Source: an uncultured Prevotella sp.
GTDB lineage: Bacteria > Bacteroidota > Bacteroidia > Bacteroidales > Bacteroidaceae
DNA length: 13,963 bases
Assembly: GCA_938023885.1 (NCBI GenBank)
Contig: CALJCU010000209.1
Location: 1 to 13,963, forward strand
Direction: 5' to 3'
Made by a program: the position numbers and the translations under genes. Positions 1 through 7,036 of the stretch are shown here, one piece after another. Below the pieces are notes generated by a model, which saw only the letters and a list, made by a program, of their open reading frames with translations, was not told the DNA's origin and searched no databases. Position 1 is the stretch's first letter, and each line of letters starts with the position of its first letter.

Positions 1-752
1 TCGGGGATGTCTGTCTCGGGGATATGACTGTTGAACTCGCAGGCAAGGCGCGAGGCGTTGATCATCTTGTCTTTGGCGTAGCCCGTGTGGACGCTGACAC
101 CTTTGATGGTGACCCTGGCAGCTGCCGCGTTGAAGTTCTCATACTCCAGGTCGCCGATGTCGCCGCCGTCCATGGTGTAAGCCCACTGGCAGCCGAACTT
201 CTCCACGTCGAAGTGGTGAGCGCCCATGCCTATCTCCTCGTCCGGGTTGAAGCCCACACGGATGTCGCCGTGCTTGATCCCGGGATGGTCGCGCAGGAAG
301 CACATTGCCTGCACGATCTCTGCCACGCCAGCCTTGTCGTCAGCGCCGAGCAGCGTCGTGCCGTCAGTGACGATAAGGTCCTCGCCCCGGTGCTCCAGCA
401 GCTCCGGGAACTTCTTTGGCGACGAGACGATACCCGGCGAGAGCACGATGTCGCCCCCGTCGTAGCCTCTCACGATGCGTGCCTTGATGTTGGCACCGCT
501 GGCGTCGGGCGCCGTGTCGTAGTGGGAGATGAAGCCGATGGTCGGTGCGTCCTTCTTGGTATTGCCCGGGAGTGTGGCGTAGATGTATCCCATGTCGTCC
601 ATTTCCACGTCCTCCAAACCCTCGTGCTCCAGCTCCTCCTTGAGGTACTTGGCGAAGATGAGTTGCTTGGGAGTGCTGGGGACGGTCTGCGATCCCTCGG
701 CTGACTGTGTGTCAAACCTGGTATAATTGATAAATCGTTCTGCTAAATCCAT
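1..752 (-). CDS. pepT: Peptidase T (tripeptide aminopeptidase), 3' end cut by window edge
   Basis: Cytoplasmic zinc-dependent M20-family aminopeptidase that removes the N-terminal residue of tripeptides, in peptide nutrition. I translated the minus strand from the ATG at 752-750; 250 codons stay open to the left edge, against roughly 410 for the family, so the C-terminal third is missing. Alignable to E. coli PepT from memory throughout: N-terminal DTQS, GFISHYDT (metal ligand H77, catalytic D79), LLGADDKAG (bridging Asp, D138/D139), NPDEEIG (catalytic/metal E172-E173) and YTMDGG (D195). The last metal His lies outside the window. The chosen ATG puts the first motif at the normal family distance. 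It diverges from nrdD. Long ORFs on the opposite strand are shadows of this gene. Confidence 0.95.
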   Translation of the reverse strand, partial: MDLAERFINYTRFDTQSAEGSQTVPSTPKQLIFAKYLKEELEHEGLEDVEMDDMGYIYATLPGNTKKDAPTIGFISHYDTAPDASGANIKARIVRGYDGGDIVLSPGIVSSPKKFPELLEHRGEDLIVTDGTTLLGADDKAGVAEIVQAMCFLRDHPGIKHGDIRVGFNPDEEIGMGAHHFDVEKFGCQWAYTMDGGDIGDLEYENFNAAAARVTIKGVSVHTGYAKDKMINASRLACEFNSHIPETDIP

Positions 753-777
753 AAGATGATAAATTTGGTTTGTATTG

Positions 778-785
778 CAAAAGTA
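778..785 (-). promoter_or_regulatory. Possible pepT promoter, -7 element
   Basis: Read on the minus strand the bases are TACTTTTG, a match to the Bacteroidetes -7 consensus TAnnTTTG, 25 bp upstream of the pepT ATG. This would give a leader of about 20 nt. I do not see a convincing TTTG at the -33 position, so the call rests on one element plus position. Confidence 0.4.
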
Positions 786-853
786 TACATATTATATAAG
801 AAGAGAGCACGTAAGGATATTAATTATTATTAATTGGCAACCATAACGATACC

Positions 854-897
854 GTGCCTCGGACGAGACACAATGTTGCCTCAGACGTAACGCAATG
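854..897. repeat. Tandem imperfect 22-bp direct repeat in pepT-nrdD spacer
   Basis: Two adjacent 22-bp units, 854-875 and 876-897, agree at 17 of 22 positions; both contain TGCCTC-GAC and end in CAATG. The first unit also contains CTCG-GA-CGAG, a small inverted repeat. They lie in an AT-rich spacer between divergent genes. The role is unknown: they could be a repressor or activator site pair, or a decayed dispersed repeat. Confidence 0.4.
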
Positions 898-953
898 ACG
901 ATAAAGTGAAATGGGAATAAAATGTAACCTGAATCACGGCGTTATTCAATAAT

Positions 954-993
954 AATTGCAATTGCATTTTAGCCGAATAGGCTAATCGGCTGA
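954..993. promoter_or_regulatory. Palindrome and overlapping inverted repeats upstream of nrdD promoter
   Basis: Position 954-963 is the perfect palindrome AATTGCAATT. Just beyond it, two 6-bp inverted repeats overlap: TTAGCC (969-974) with GGCTAA (980-985), and AGCCGA (971-976) with TCGGCT (986-991). Since they share bases 971-974 only one can form at a time. They lie about 50-70 bp upstream of the predicted nrdD -33 element, so a DNA operator is more likely than an RNA switch. No regulator can be named from the sequence. Confidence 0.35.
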
Positions 994-1038
994 TACACAA
1001 AACGGAATAAAAAAGATGAGAAAAAGATGGCGAAAGTG

Positions 1039-1069
1039 TTTCAACTTATCCAACTTTTTACTAACTTTG
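1039..1069 (+). promoter_or_regulatory. Probable nrdDG promoter
   Basis: TAACTTTG at 1062-1069 matches the Bacteroidetes primary-sigma -7 consensus TAnnTTTG exactly. TTTC at 1039-1042 is a 3-of-4 match to the -33 TTTG with 19 bp between, within the usual range. The expected transcript start is around 1075, giving a leader of about 70 nt to the first ATG (1146) or 130 nt to the favoured one (1206). I did not find a clear FNR-like or paired NrdR box. Confidence 0.6.
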
Positions 1070-1205
1070 CAACCGAGAACAAACAAAAAGTATCAACTCC
1101 GGAAGCGGTAAGAGAAAGCAAAGTTGTCTAAAAGAGAAAACTTCCATGATTTTAGAAAGAGAAAAGTTTCCCGTTTCTGTTAACAACAATATTAAAAAAA
1201 CTGCC

Positions 1206-3599
1206 ATGATCCAAGTAAGAAAGCGCGACGGCAAGGTAGTGCCGTTCGACTTGACAAAGATTCAAGTCGCCATTTTGAAAGACCTCAACGCCACCGGCCA
1301 TGAGGGCAACAACGAAGAAACCGCACGCAAATACGCCGATGAGGTATTTGCGTTGTGTGAGAAGAAGTATCTTCCCAGTACCGACATCTTTGAGATTGAG
1401 AATATCCAGGATACCGTCGTGGAAGTGCTTGCCAAGGAAGGCGAGACCCGTGCCGTCATCGCCTACTGCGAGTACCGTTACCAGCACAGACTGGAGCGTG
1501 AGCAGCGTGTGAAGAAAGCCTATGAGGACAAGCTCATGGCAAAGAATGTCGTCAACCAAAACGCCAACATCGACGAATACTCCGGTGGCGGCCGCTCCGG
1601 TGAGGCGGCCAACGTCTACGAGAAACAGTACGCCCTCGACCATTGCATGTCCGACATGGCACGCCGCAACCATGAGAACAACGAGATTTACATCCACGAT
1701 CTCAACAAGTACGCCATCGGCTTCCACAACTGCCTGTCCATCCCCTTCGACGACCTGCTCTCCAAGGGTTTCCATACGCGCCAGGGCGACGTGCGTCCTG
1801 CCGGATCACTCAACACCGCCATGCAGCTCGTTGCCGTCATCTTCCAGCTACAAAGCCTCGACCAGTTCGGCGGTGTCTCGGCAACCCACCTCGACTGGAC
1901 CATGGTGCCTTATTTCCGCAAGTCGTTCTTCAAACATTATATTACGGCATGGGCAAAGGACCAGAAAGAGTTTGCCGGTACCGACTTCCTCACGCTCTAC
2001 GACGAGACCTATCAGGACAACGTCGGCGTGACACGCTCCGCCTTCGAGCACTGGGCAGACACCGTGAAAGACGCCTTCTTCAAGAAAACCAAGCTTAACA
2101 AGAGCGACTTCACCCTTGCCAACAAGGATCACCTCGACCCCAAATACTTCAACTCTGCCCTGTGCGACACCATCCAGGAGCTGCATCAGGCTGTCGAGGC
2201 CATGTATCACAACCTCAACACGCTACAGAGCCGCTCGGGCGACCAGCTGCCGTTCACCTCTATTAATTACGGCACATGCACACTGGAGGAGGGCCGTCTC
2301 GTGACACGCTCCCTGCTCCTCGGCTCCCTCGAAGGCATCGGCTTCCACCACAACACCCCAATCTTCCCCTGCGGCATCTTCCAGTATATGAAAGGAGTCA
2401 ACGACAAGCCGGGCACACCGAACTACGACCTCAAGCAGCTTGCCATGCGCTCGACGTCACAGCGTCTGTACCCCAACTATGCCAACGTGAACTGGAGCGG
2501 TAACGCCAACTTCGACCCGGAGGACCCGCGTACCTACTTCTCCACCATGGGCTGCCGCACAGCCAACGGCTGGGACATCAACGGACTCGGACAACTCAAA
2601 GACGGACGTGGCAACATCTGCCCCACGACGATCATCATGCCGACCCTCGCCATGGAAGCAGGACGCGACGTGGAGAAGTTCATGAAGCTCCTCGACCGGA
2701 AGATTCACGAGGCTAAGGACATGCTCATCGAGCGCTTCAACTGGATATGCTCGCAAGACCCCAAGACCGCACCGTTCATGTGGGACAACCACACCATGGC
2801 CGGCTACATTCCCGAAGAAGGAATCCGCTCGGCCATGAAGCACGGCACCCTCGCCATGGGTCAGCTCGGACTGGCTGAGACGCTGCAGCTCCTCATCGGA
2901 TGCAACCACACCAAGCCCGAGGGCATGGCTCTGGCTAAGCGCATCGAGAGCCTCTTCAAGCAACGTTGCGCAGAGTTCAAGCAGCAGTATAAACTCAACT
3001 TCGGTGTCTACTACACCCCGGCTGAGAACCTCTGCTACACAGCCATGAAGAAGTTCAAGGCTAAGTATGGCGTCATCAAGAACGTCTCCGACCGCGACTA
3101 TTTCACCAACTCCGTCCACGTGCCTGTCTGGGAGCACATGACGCCGTTCGAGAAGATCGACATCGAGAGTCAGCTCACGGGTTACTCTCAGGCCGGCTGC
3201 ATCACCTATGTCGAGCTCCCGTCAACGACGAAGCACAACATCGACGCTCTGGAGAGGATCATCGACTATGCCATGGACAGGGACATCCCTTACTTCGCCA
3301 TCAACGTGCCCAACGACACATGCATGGACTGTGGCTACACCGACGAGATCAACGATGCATGCCCGATCTGCGGCTCGTATAACATCCGTCGCCTGCGCCG
3401 TGTCACCGGTTACCTCACCACCGATTACCATAACTTCAACCTTGGCAAGCAGGCAGAGGTCAAAGACCGCGTAAAACACATACGCTCTTTCGCACACGAC
3501 GAAGAGTTGAAAGAAGAGACCTGCAAGTGTGGAGGAAGCGCTTCCGGCACACTCAAAGAGAAGAACAAGAAGGCAGCAGCACCGTTCAAGGATATGTAA
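1206..3599 (+). CDS. nrdD: Anaerobic (class III) ribonucleoside-triphosphate reductase
   Basis: Cytoplasmic glycyl-radical enzyme that reduces ribonucleoside triphosphates to deoxy forms under anoxia. From this start it has 797 residues. The first ~100 residues form an ATP-cone (RKRDGKVVPFD near the start), the allosteric activity switch studied in Prevotella copri NrdD. C176 in the HNCLSIP segment and C450 in MGCRT occupy the positions of the formate-linked and thiyl-radical cysteines, so a formate-using enzyme is inferred. Four zinc cysteines follow (C706, C709, C719, C722), then the radical glycine G735 in RRVTGYL. The tail has a further CKC. An in-frame ATG at 1146 would add 20 residues, but that stretch is AT-rich, unlike the rest, and the family domain starts at the 1206 Met. 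Stop is 1 nt before nrdG. Confidence 0.96.
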   Translation: MIQVRKRDGKVVPFDLTKIQVAILKDLNATGHEGNNEETARKYADEVFALCEKKYLPSTDIFEIENIQDTVVEVLAKEGETRAVIAYCEYRYQHRLEREQRVKKAYEDKLMAKNVVNQNANIDEYSGGGRSGEAANVYEKQYALDHCMSDMARRNHENNEIYIHDLNKYAIGFHNCLSIPFDDLLSKGFHTRQGDVRPAGSLNTAMQLVAVIFQLQSLDQFGGVSATHLDWTMVPYFRKSFFKHYITAWAKDQKEFAGTDFLTLYDETYQDNVGVTRSAFEHWADTVKDAFFKKTKLNKSDFTLANKDHLDPKYFNSALCDTIQELHQAVEAMYHNLNTLQSRSGDQLPFTSINYGTCTLEEGRLVTRSLLLGSLEGIGFHHNTPIFPCGIFQYMKGVNDKPGTPNYDLKQLAMRSTSQRLYPNYANVNWSGNANFDPEDPRTYFSTMGCRTANGWDINGLGQLKDGRGNICPTTIIMPTLAMEAGRDVEKFMKLLDRKIHEAKDMLIERFNWICSQDPKTAPFMWDNHTMAGYIPEEGIRSAMKHGTLAMGQLGLAETLQLLIGCNHTKPEGMALAKRIESLFKQRCAEFKQQYKLNFGVYYTPAENLCYTAMKKFKAKYGVIKNVSDRDYFTNSVHVPVWEHMTPFEKIDIESQLTGYSQAGCITYVELPSTTKHNIDALERIIDYAMDRDIPYFAINVPNDTCMDCGYTDEINDACPICGSYNIRRLRRVTGYLTTDYHNFNLGKQAEVKDRVKHIRSFAHDEELKEETCKCGGSASGTLKEKNKKAAAPFKDM

Positions 3600-3600
3600 A

Positions 3601-4098
3601 ATGCGCTTTCACGATATTACAACCTGCGATGTGAACAATGGCGACGGCTTCCGCGTCACCCTGTGGGTGGCAGGATGCTTGCACCATTGCAAAGGATGTC
3701 AGAACCCGGAGACATGGGACTTCAAAGGCGGACAACCCTTTGGCCCGGAGGCGCACGATTACCTTCTCTCCGAATTGGCGAAACCCTATATCCAAGGCAT
3801 CACGTTCTCCGGGGGGGATCCTCTGGGTTCCCCCGACGAGGTGACAGCCCTAGCCAAAGAGATCAAAGAGAAGCTCCCCACGAAGGATATCTGGGTCTAT
3901 ACCGGCTACACCATCGAACAGATTGAGGCCGACGAGAGGCTCCGTCAGATTCTCCCCTATGCCGATGCCATCGTCGACGGCGAGTTTGTACAGCCCCTGC
4001 GTGACGTGACTCTCGCCTTCAGAGGCTCACGCAATCAGCGCATCCTCCGGCTGAAAGACGGAAAAATCGTCAGAAAAGAGGAGTATGGTAAAAAATAA
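3601..4098 (+). CDS. nrdG: Anaerobic ribonucleotide reductase activating protein (radical SAM)
   Basis: Cytoplasmic 165-residue radical-SAM activase that uses a 4Fe-4S cluster and S-adenosylmethionine to install the glycyl radical on NrdD. The cluster motif CxxxCxxC is at C26, C30 and C33 (CLHHCKGC). TFSGGDPL at about residues 68-75 is the SAM-binding GGE-type motif, with Asp as the third residue. Length fits the short NrdG family. The ATG lies 1 nt after the nrdD stop, so the pair is almost certainly cotranscribed and translationally coupled. An in-frame upstream ATG at 3529 lies inside nrdD and is not used here because its extra residues are low-complexity and unlike NrdG. The gene is followed by a 325-bp non-coding stretch. 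Confidence 0.96.
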   Translation: MRFHDITTCDVNNGDGFRVTLWVAGCLHHCKGCQNPETWDFKGGQPFGPEAHDYLLSELAKPYIQGITFSGGDPLGSPDEVTALAKEIKEKLPTKDIWVYTGYTIEQIEADERLRQILPYADAIVDGEFVQPLRDVTLAFRGSRNQRILRLKDGKIVRKEEYGKK

Positions 4099-4109
4099 TC
4101 AGGTAATAA

Positions 4110-4141
4110 TTTGCATCATACAATGATTTTGCTTAATTTTG
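4110..4141 (+). promoter_or_regulatory. Probable promoter in nrdG downstream spacer
   Basis: TTTG at 4110-4113 and TAATTTTG at 4134-4141 match the Bacteroidetes -33 and -7 elements with 20 bp between. It sits 11 bp after the nrdG stop. The expected start, about 5-7 nt past the -7 element, coincides with the base of the first hairpin (4147) of the structured element below. The same DNA being AT-rich raises the chance of a random match. Confidence 0.55.
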
Positions 4142-4146
4142 CATCC

Positions 4147-4295
4147 GTCATCGTGAGATGACTCCATTTAAGTTTCATTAGGTTAGTAGTTTGATAGATT
4201 TTTAGGTAAAAAAGGATTGATGCCAGCAAGATAGTTACATTTTTGTTTGCATCCATCCACGAAGGCAGCGCAAGTGATTGTACTGCCTTCTTTCA
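4147..4295 (+). ncRNA. Candidate structured RNA: three hairpins, sRNA or 5' leader
   Basis: Hairpin 1 is 4147-4162: a 6-bp perfect stem GTCATC/GATGAC with a GTGA loop. Hairpin 2 is 4214-4258: 18 stacked positions with 16 pairs, two single mismatches and a 9-nt loop at 4232-4240. Hairpin 3 is 4261-4290: 13 positions with 12 pairs and again a GTGA loop. GUGA is a GNRA tetraloop only if the + strand is transcribed, and all three wobble pairs in hairpins 2 and 3 are G-U only on the + strand. Hairpin 3 is followed by TTTCATTCTC, a weak U-rich tail, so the RNA may end near 4295 at about 150 nt. It may instead continue as a 277-nt leader to the lipoprotein gene at 4424, or hairpin 3 may simply end nrdDG transcripts. 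I recognise no known RNA family, and no credible ORF is present here. Confidence 0.5.
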
Positions 4296-4302
4296 TTCTC
4301 CC

Positions 4303-4336
4303 ACCGCACACTAACCGCACATTTAACCGCACATTT
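4303..4336. repeat. Three ACCGCACA direct repeats at helical spacing
   Basis: ACCGCACA occurs at 4303-4310, 4314-4321 and 4326-4333, starts 11 and 12 bp apart, about one DNA turn. The last two copies extend to a perfect 13-bp repeat, TAACCGCACATTT (4312-4324 and 4324-4336). They lie between hairpin 3 and the -7-like element of the lipoprotein gene, about 60-90 bp upstream of it. This is a plausible activator or repressor array; the binding protein is unknown. Confidence 0.5.
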
Positions 4337-4391
4337 TGTATTAAAAAACATAATAAAAAGGAAAAAGCGCTCGTAATTGTTCTATTCTTAG

Positions 4392-4399
4392 TAAATTTG
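4392..4399 (+). promoter_or_regulatory. Possible promoter -7 element for lipoprotein gene
   Basis: TAAATTTG matches TAnnTTTG and lies 24 bp before the ATG at 4424, which would leave a leader of about 18 nt. No TTTG is found at the right distance upstream, so the promoter may depend on an activator, perhaps at the ACCGCACA repeats. Confidence 0.4.
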
Positions 4400-4423
4400 C
4401 AGCTAAAAAGTAAATTACGCGCA

Positions 4424-5575
4424 ATGAACAAACTGTTTTCACACGTCGTTGTTATTACCGCGGCTGTGCTTACGCTCACATCATGCCTCAGTAACAACGA
4501 TGACAGCGACACGGCTTACTATACCGACACCGCCATCTCGTCGTTCTCCCTCGGCACGCTCAACATCACGTACCACACCACGGCCAGAGACGGTGTGACG
4601 GATTCTACCTATAAGTCGACCTTCTCAGCCAGTTCCTACTCATTCGACATTGACCAGCAGAATCACACCATCGCCAATGCCGACTCGCTGCCTGTAGGCA
4701 CCGATGCCAGGCACTGCCTCGCCACGATCAACACCGTCCACAGTGGTACCGTGCTGCTCGTACTGAAGTCATCCACCGGCACCGACAGTTTGGTTTATTA
4801 CTCCTCCTCCGACTCCATCAATTTCTCTTCGCCCGTCCGCATGCGTGTGTACAACACGCGGTTAACAGCTTACCGTGATTATACCGTCACGGTGAACATA
4901 CACAAACAGAAAGAAAATGAGTTCGGCTGGCAGGAAGGCACCTTCAACCTCAGCAGTCCCGCGCAACACGAGGGCAACGTCATCGGCACGACGAAGAAAT
5001 ACCGCTACGGCATCATTGACGGCAGGCTCATGCGCTCACCTGTCGGAGGCGGCACCTGGACGGAGGAAAAACTCGATGAAGACGCCTCACTGCTTCCCAG
5101 TGAGGACTTCAGCCTCATCGCCGCTCCGATGATCACGGATACCACGCTCTATAATATCTTCATCATCGGCAACCGGGACGGCAAGAACGTACGCTGGAGC
5201 AAGGTCGAAGACGACGACGATGCCACGCAGGTCTGGACCTACTACGACGATGATGAGTATGTGACGAAGAAACTGCCATACCTCGCCAACATGAAAGCCG
5301 TGCTCTACGGCGACAACATCATCGTCACCGGCGGTGACTTCTCTGCCGTCTACACCAGTCCCGACTGGGGTCTGACATGGAACAAGAGCAGTCTCTATGG
5401 CCTTCCGACAGCTTTCGGCAACACACCGGGCAAGTTTGAGATGGCCGTAGACAAGAACAACTTCCTCTATATCAAGCGGGACGGTGCGGCCACAGGATGG
5501 TACGGCCGTCTCTCGCAGCTCGGCTGGTCCCCAGAACAACGAGTGTTTACCAGGGCCCGGGCGAGATGCCGTTAA
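4424..5575 (+). CDS. DUF6242-like outer-membrane lipoprotein, C-terminal end possibly frameshifted
   Basis: Function unknown. The 383-residue product begins with a lipoprotein signal peptide ending LTSC, with the lipidated Cys at position 21. The next residues, SNNDDSD, are acidic like the Bacteroidetes surface-export signal, so display on the cell surface is inferred. The body is beta-rich with an Asp-box (SPDWGLTW, residues 312-319), suggesting a beta-propeller-like fold; overall it resembles the DUF6242 lipoproteins of Bacteroidales. The upstream in-frame ATG at 4247 is rejected because it would bury the signal peptide 59 residues in. The last 10 or so residues (VFTRARARCR) are oddly Arg-rich. 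One extra C in the CCCC run at 5529-5532 would instead give an ending that stops at 5592, overlapping the next ATG as ATGA. Confidence 0.78.
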   Translation: MNKLFSHVVVITAAVLTLTSCLSNNDDSDTAYYTDTAISSFSLGTLNITYHTTARDGVTDSTYKSTFSASSYSFDIDQQNHTIANADSLPVGTDARHCLATINTVHSGTVLLVLKSSTGTDSLVYYSSSDSINFSSPVRMRVYNTRLTAYRDYTVTVNIHKQKENEFGWQEGTFNLSSPAQHEGNVIGTTKKYRYGIIDGRLMRSPVGGGTWTEEKLDEDASLLPSEDFSLIAAPMITDTTLYNIFIIGNRDGKNVRWSKVEDDDDATQVWTYYDDDEYVTKKLPYLANMKAVLYGDNIIVTGGDFSAVYTSPDWGLTWNKSSLYGLPTAFGNTPGKFEMAVDKNNFLYIKRDGAATGWYGRLSQLGWSPEQRVFTRARARCR

Positions 5576-5588
5576 AAATAAAAGCCAG

Positions 5589-6269
5589 ATGATTAAGCGC
5601 GCCCTCACAGCCCTTATAGTTCTGCTTCTTCCCCTTGCCACTCAGGCGCAGGATGATCCCGAATACCGATTTGAAGTTGGTGCGGGCGCAGGCATGACAG
5701 GCTATTTAGGCGACTATAACGGCAGCCTGACCAGGGACATCCAACCGGCAGCAGGCCTCATGGGGAGATACAATTTCAACCCCTGGATGGCACTCAGACT
5801 GAACCTCGGCCATGGCAGGTTGAAAGGCTCCTCCGATGATATCAAGACGTGGTACTCTGACGAGACAGCCCGGAGCTATTCATTCAGCAACAGCATGATT
5901 GACCTCGCCGCCATCTACGAATACAACTTCCTGCCTTACGGCACGGGACGTGACTACCGCGGCGCCAAACGACTGACACCTTTCGTCATGGGCGGACTGG
6001 GACTGACAATGGTGGAAACCACAGGCAAGACACAGGCGGCCATGATTCTGCCGTTAGGCCTCGGCGTAAAATATAAAATGAGTGACCGGGTCAACATCGG
6101 CCTCGAATGGGCAGTATGCTTCTCCACGAGCGACTGGCTCGACGGCGTGAGAGACCCTTACGGCATCAAGAGCAGCGGACTGTTCAAGAACACCGATGCC
6201 TACCAACGGCTGCAGTTGTCGGTGACCTACAGCTTCTCGGCCCGCTGTCTGAACTGCAATAAAGAATAA
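5589..6269 (+). CDS. DUF6089-like outer-membrane beta-barrel protein
   Basis: 226 residues; function unknown. A clear Sec signal peptide (MIKRALTALIVLLLPLATQA, residues 1-20) precedes a mature part with alternating hydrophobic beta strands. The N-terminal EVGAGAGMTGYLGDYN, the PAAGLMGRYNFNPWMALR segment and the end LQLSVTYSFSARCLN fit the DUF6089/porin-type small barrels found beside uppS and bamA in Bacteroidales. It is probably an outer-membrane barrel of about eight strands. The longer reading from 5484 is rejected because the signal peptide would be internal. The ATG lies in ATGA, overlapping the stop of the alternative frame of the preceding gene. The gap to uppS is 13 nt, so cotranscription is likely. 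Confidence 0.82.
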   Translation: MIKRALTALIVLLLPLATQAQDDPEYRFEVGAGAGMTGYLGDYNGSLTRDIQPAAGLMGRYNFNPWMALRLNLGHGRLKGSSDDIKTWYSDETARSYSFSNSMIDLAAIYEYNFLPYGTGRDYRGAKRLTPFVMGGLGLTMVETTGKTQAAMILPLGLGVKYKMSDRVNIGLEWAVCFSTSDWLDGVRDPYGIKSSGLFKNTDAYQRLQLSVTYSFSARCLNCNKE

Positions 6270-6282
6270 TAAAGAACTATAT

Positions 6283-7002
6283 ATGATACCGAAGAGCATC
6301 GCCATCATCATGGACGGCAACGGCCGTTGGGCTACAGAACGCGGCAAAGACCGCTCCTACGGCCACCAGGCAGGCGTGGACACCGTCAGGCGTATCACAT
6401 CTGAGTGTGTGCGGCTGGGCATTAAGTACCTCACGCTCTACACTTTCTCCACGGAAAACTGGAACAGGCCGCAGACAGAGATTCATACGCTCATGGGACT
6501 TGTCCTGACCAATCTGGAGGATGAGATCTTCATGAAGAACAATGTGCGTTTCCGCGTCATCGGCGACGTGGCACGGCTCCCCAAGGAGGTACAAGACAAA
6601 CTGCATGAGACGGAAGAGCACACGAAAGGCAACACCACCATGACCATGGTCGTCGCCCTAAGCTATTCGGCACGATGGGAGATAACGGAAGCCGTCAAGG
6701 ACATCACCCGTGAGTGGGAAGAGAGCGGCAAGCCTGTGAAAGAGATCACGGAGGATGTCGTCTCCCGACATCTTGAGACGGCGTTCATGCCCGATCCCGA
6801 CCTGCTCATCCGCACAGGCGGCGAGTACCGTATCAGCAACTATCTGCTGTGGCAGATTGCGTACACAGAGCTTTACTTCACGCCCGTCTACTGGCCCGAC
6901 TTCACCGAGGACGACCTTCACAAGGCCATCGAGAGCTACGAGAAACGGCAACGCAGATTCGGAAAGACAGAGGCGCAAGTAGACGCTGACGCTAAAGAAT
7001 AA
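6283..7002 (+). CDS. uppS: Undecaprenyl diphosphate synthase (cis-prenyltransferase)
   Basis: Membrane-associated cytosolic enzyme that adds eight isopentenyl units in cis to farnesyl diphosphate to make the C55 lipid carrier for peptidoglycan and surface polysaccharides. All family signatures are present in 239 residues: MDGNGRWA at 10-17 with the Mg-binding D11, the YTFSTENWNRP block, and DPDLLIRTGGEYRIS with diphosphate-binding R177, then LLWQIAYTELYF with E196. Length is normal. The ATG places D11 at the usual distance. It is followed by bamA after a 34-nt A-rich gap, linking carrier supply to outer-membrane assembly. Confidence 0.97.
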   Translation: MIPKSIAIIMDGNGRWATERGKDRSYGHQAGVDTVRRITSECVRLGIKYLTLYTFSTENWNRPQTEIHTLMGLVLTNLEDEIFMKNNVRFRVIGDVARLPKEVQDKLHETEEHTKGNTTMTMVVALSYSARWEITEAVKDITREWEESGKPVKEITEDVVSRHLETAFMPDPDLLIRTGGEYRISNYLLWQIAYTELYFTPVYWPDFTEDDLHKAIESYEKRQRRFGKTEAQVDADAKE

Positions 7003-7036
7003 GGAAGAAATCAAAGAAGACATTCGCACCAGATAA

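Noticed and set aside
24..704. 226-codon open frame on the + strand, opposite pepT
   Set aside because: It is the antisense shadow of pepT, whose motifs and catalytic residues are all on the minus strand. The translation is low-complexity with no family features.
776..805. AT-rich TATACATATTATATA stretch as an NrdR box
   Set aside because: It does not fit the 16-bp NrdR consensus, lacks the tandem second box at the required spacing, and is nearer to pepT than nrdD.
1121..1143. Small hairpin AAGTT/AACTT just before the ATG at 1146
   Set aside because: Only five AT-rich pairs with a 13-nt loop; expected by chance in such A-rich DNA.
4183..4512. 109-codon minus-strand frame crossing the structured spacer and the lipoprotein start
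   Set aside because: No family resemblance, no A-rich leader, and hairpin polarity plus the lipoprotein signal peptide point to + strand use of this DNA.
5484..5588. Upstream extension of the DUF6089-like gene (35 extra codons)
   Set aside because: It would place a perfect signal peptide internally and overlaps the end of the lipoprotein gene; the ATG at 5589 is clearly better.
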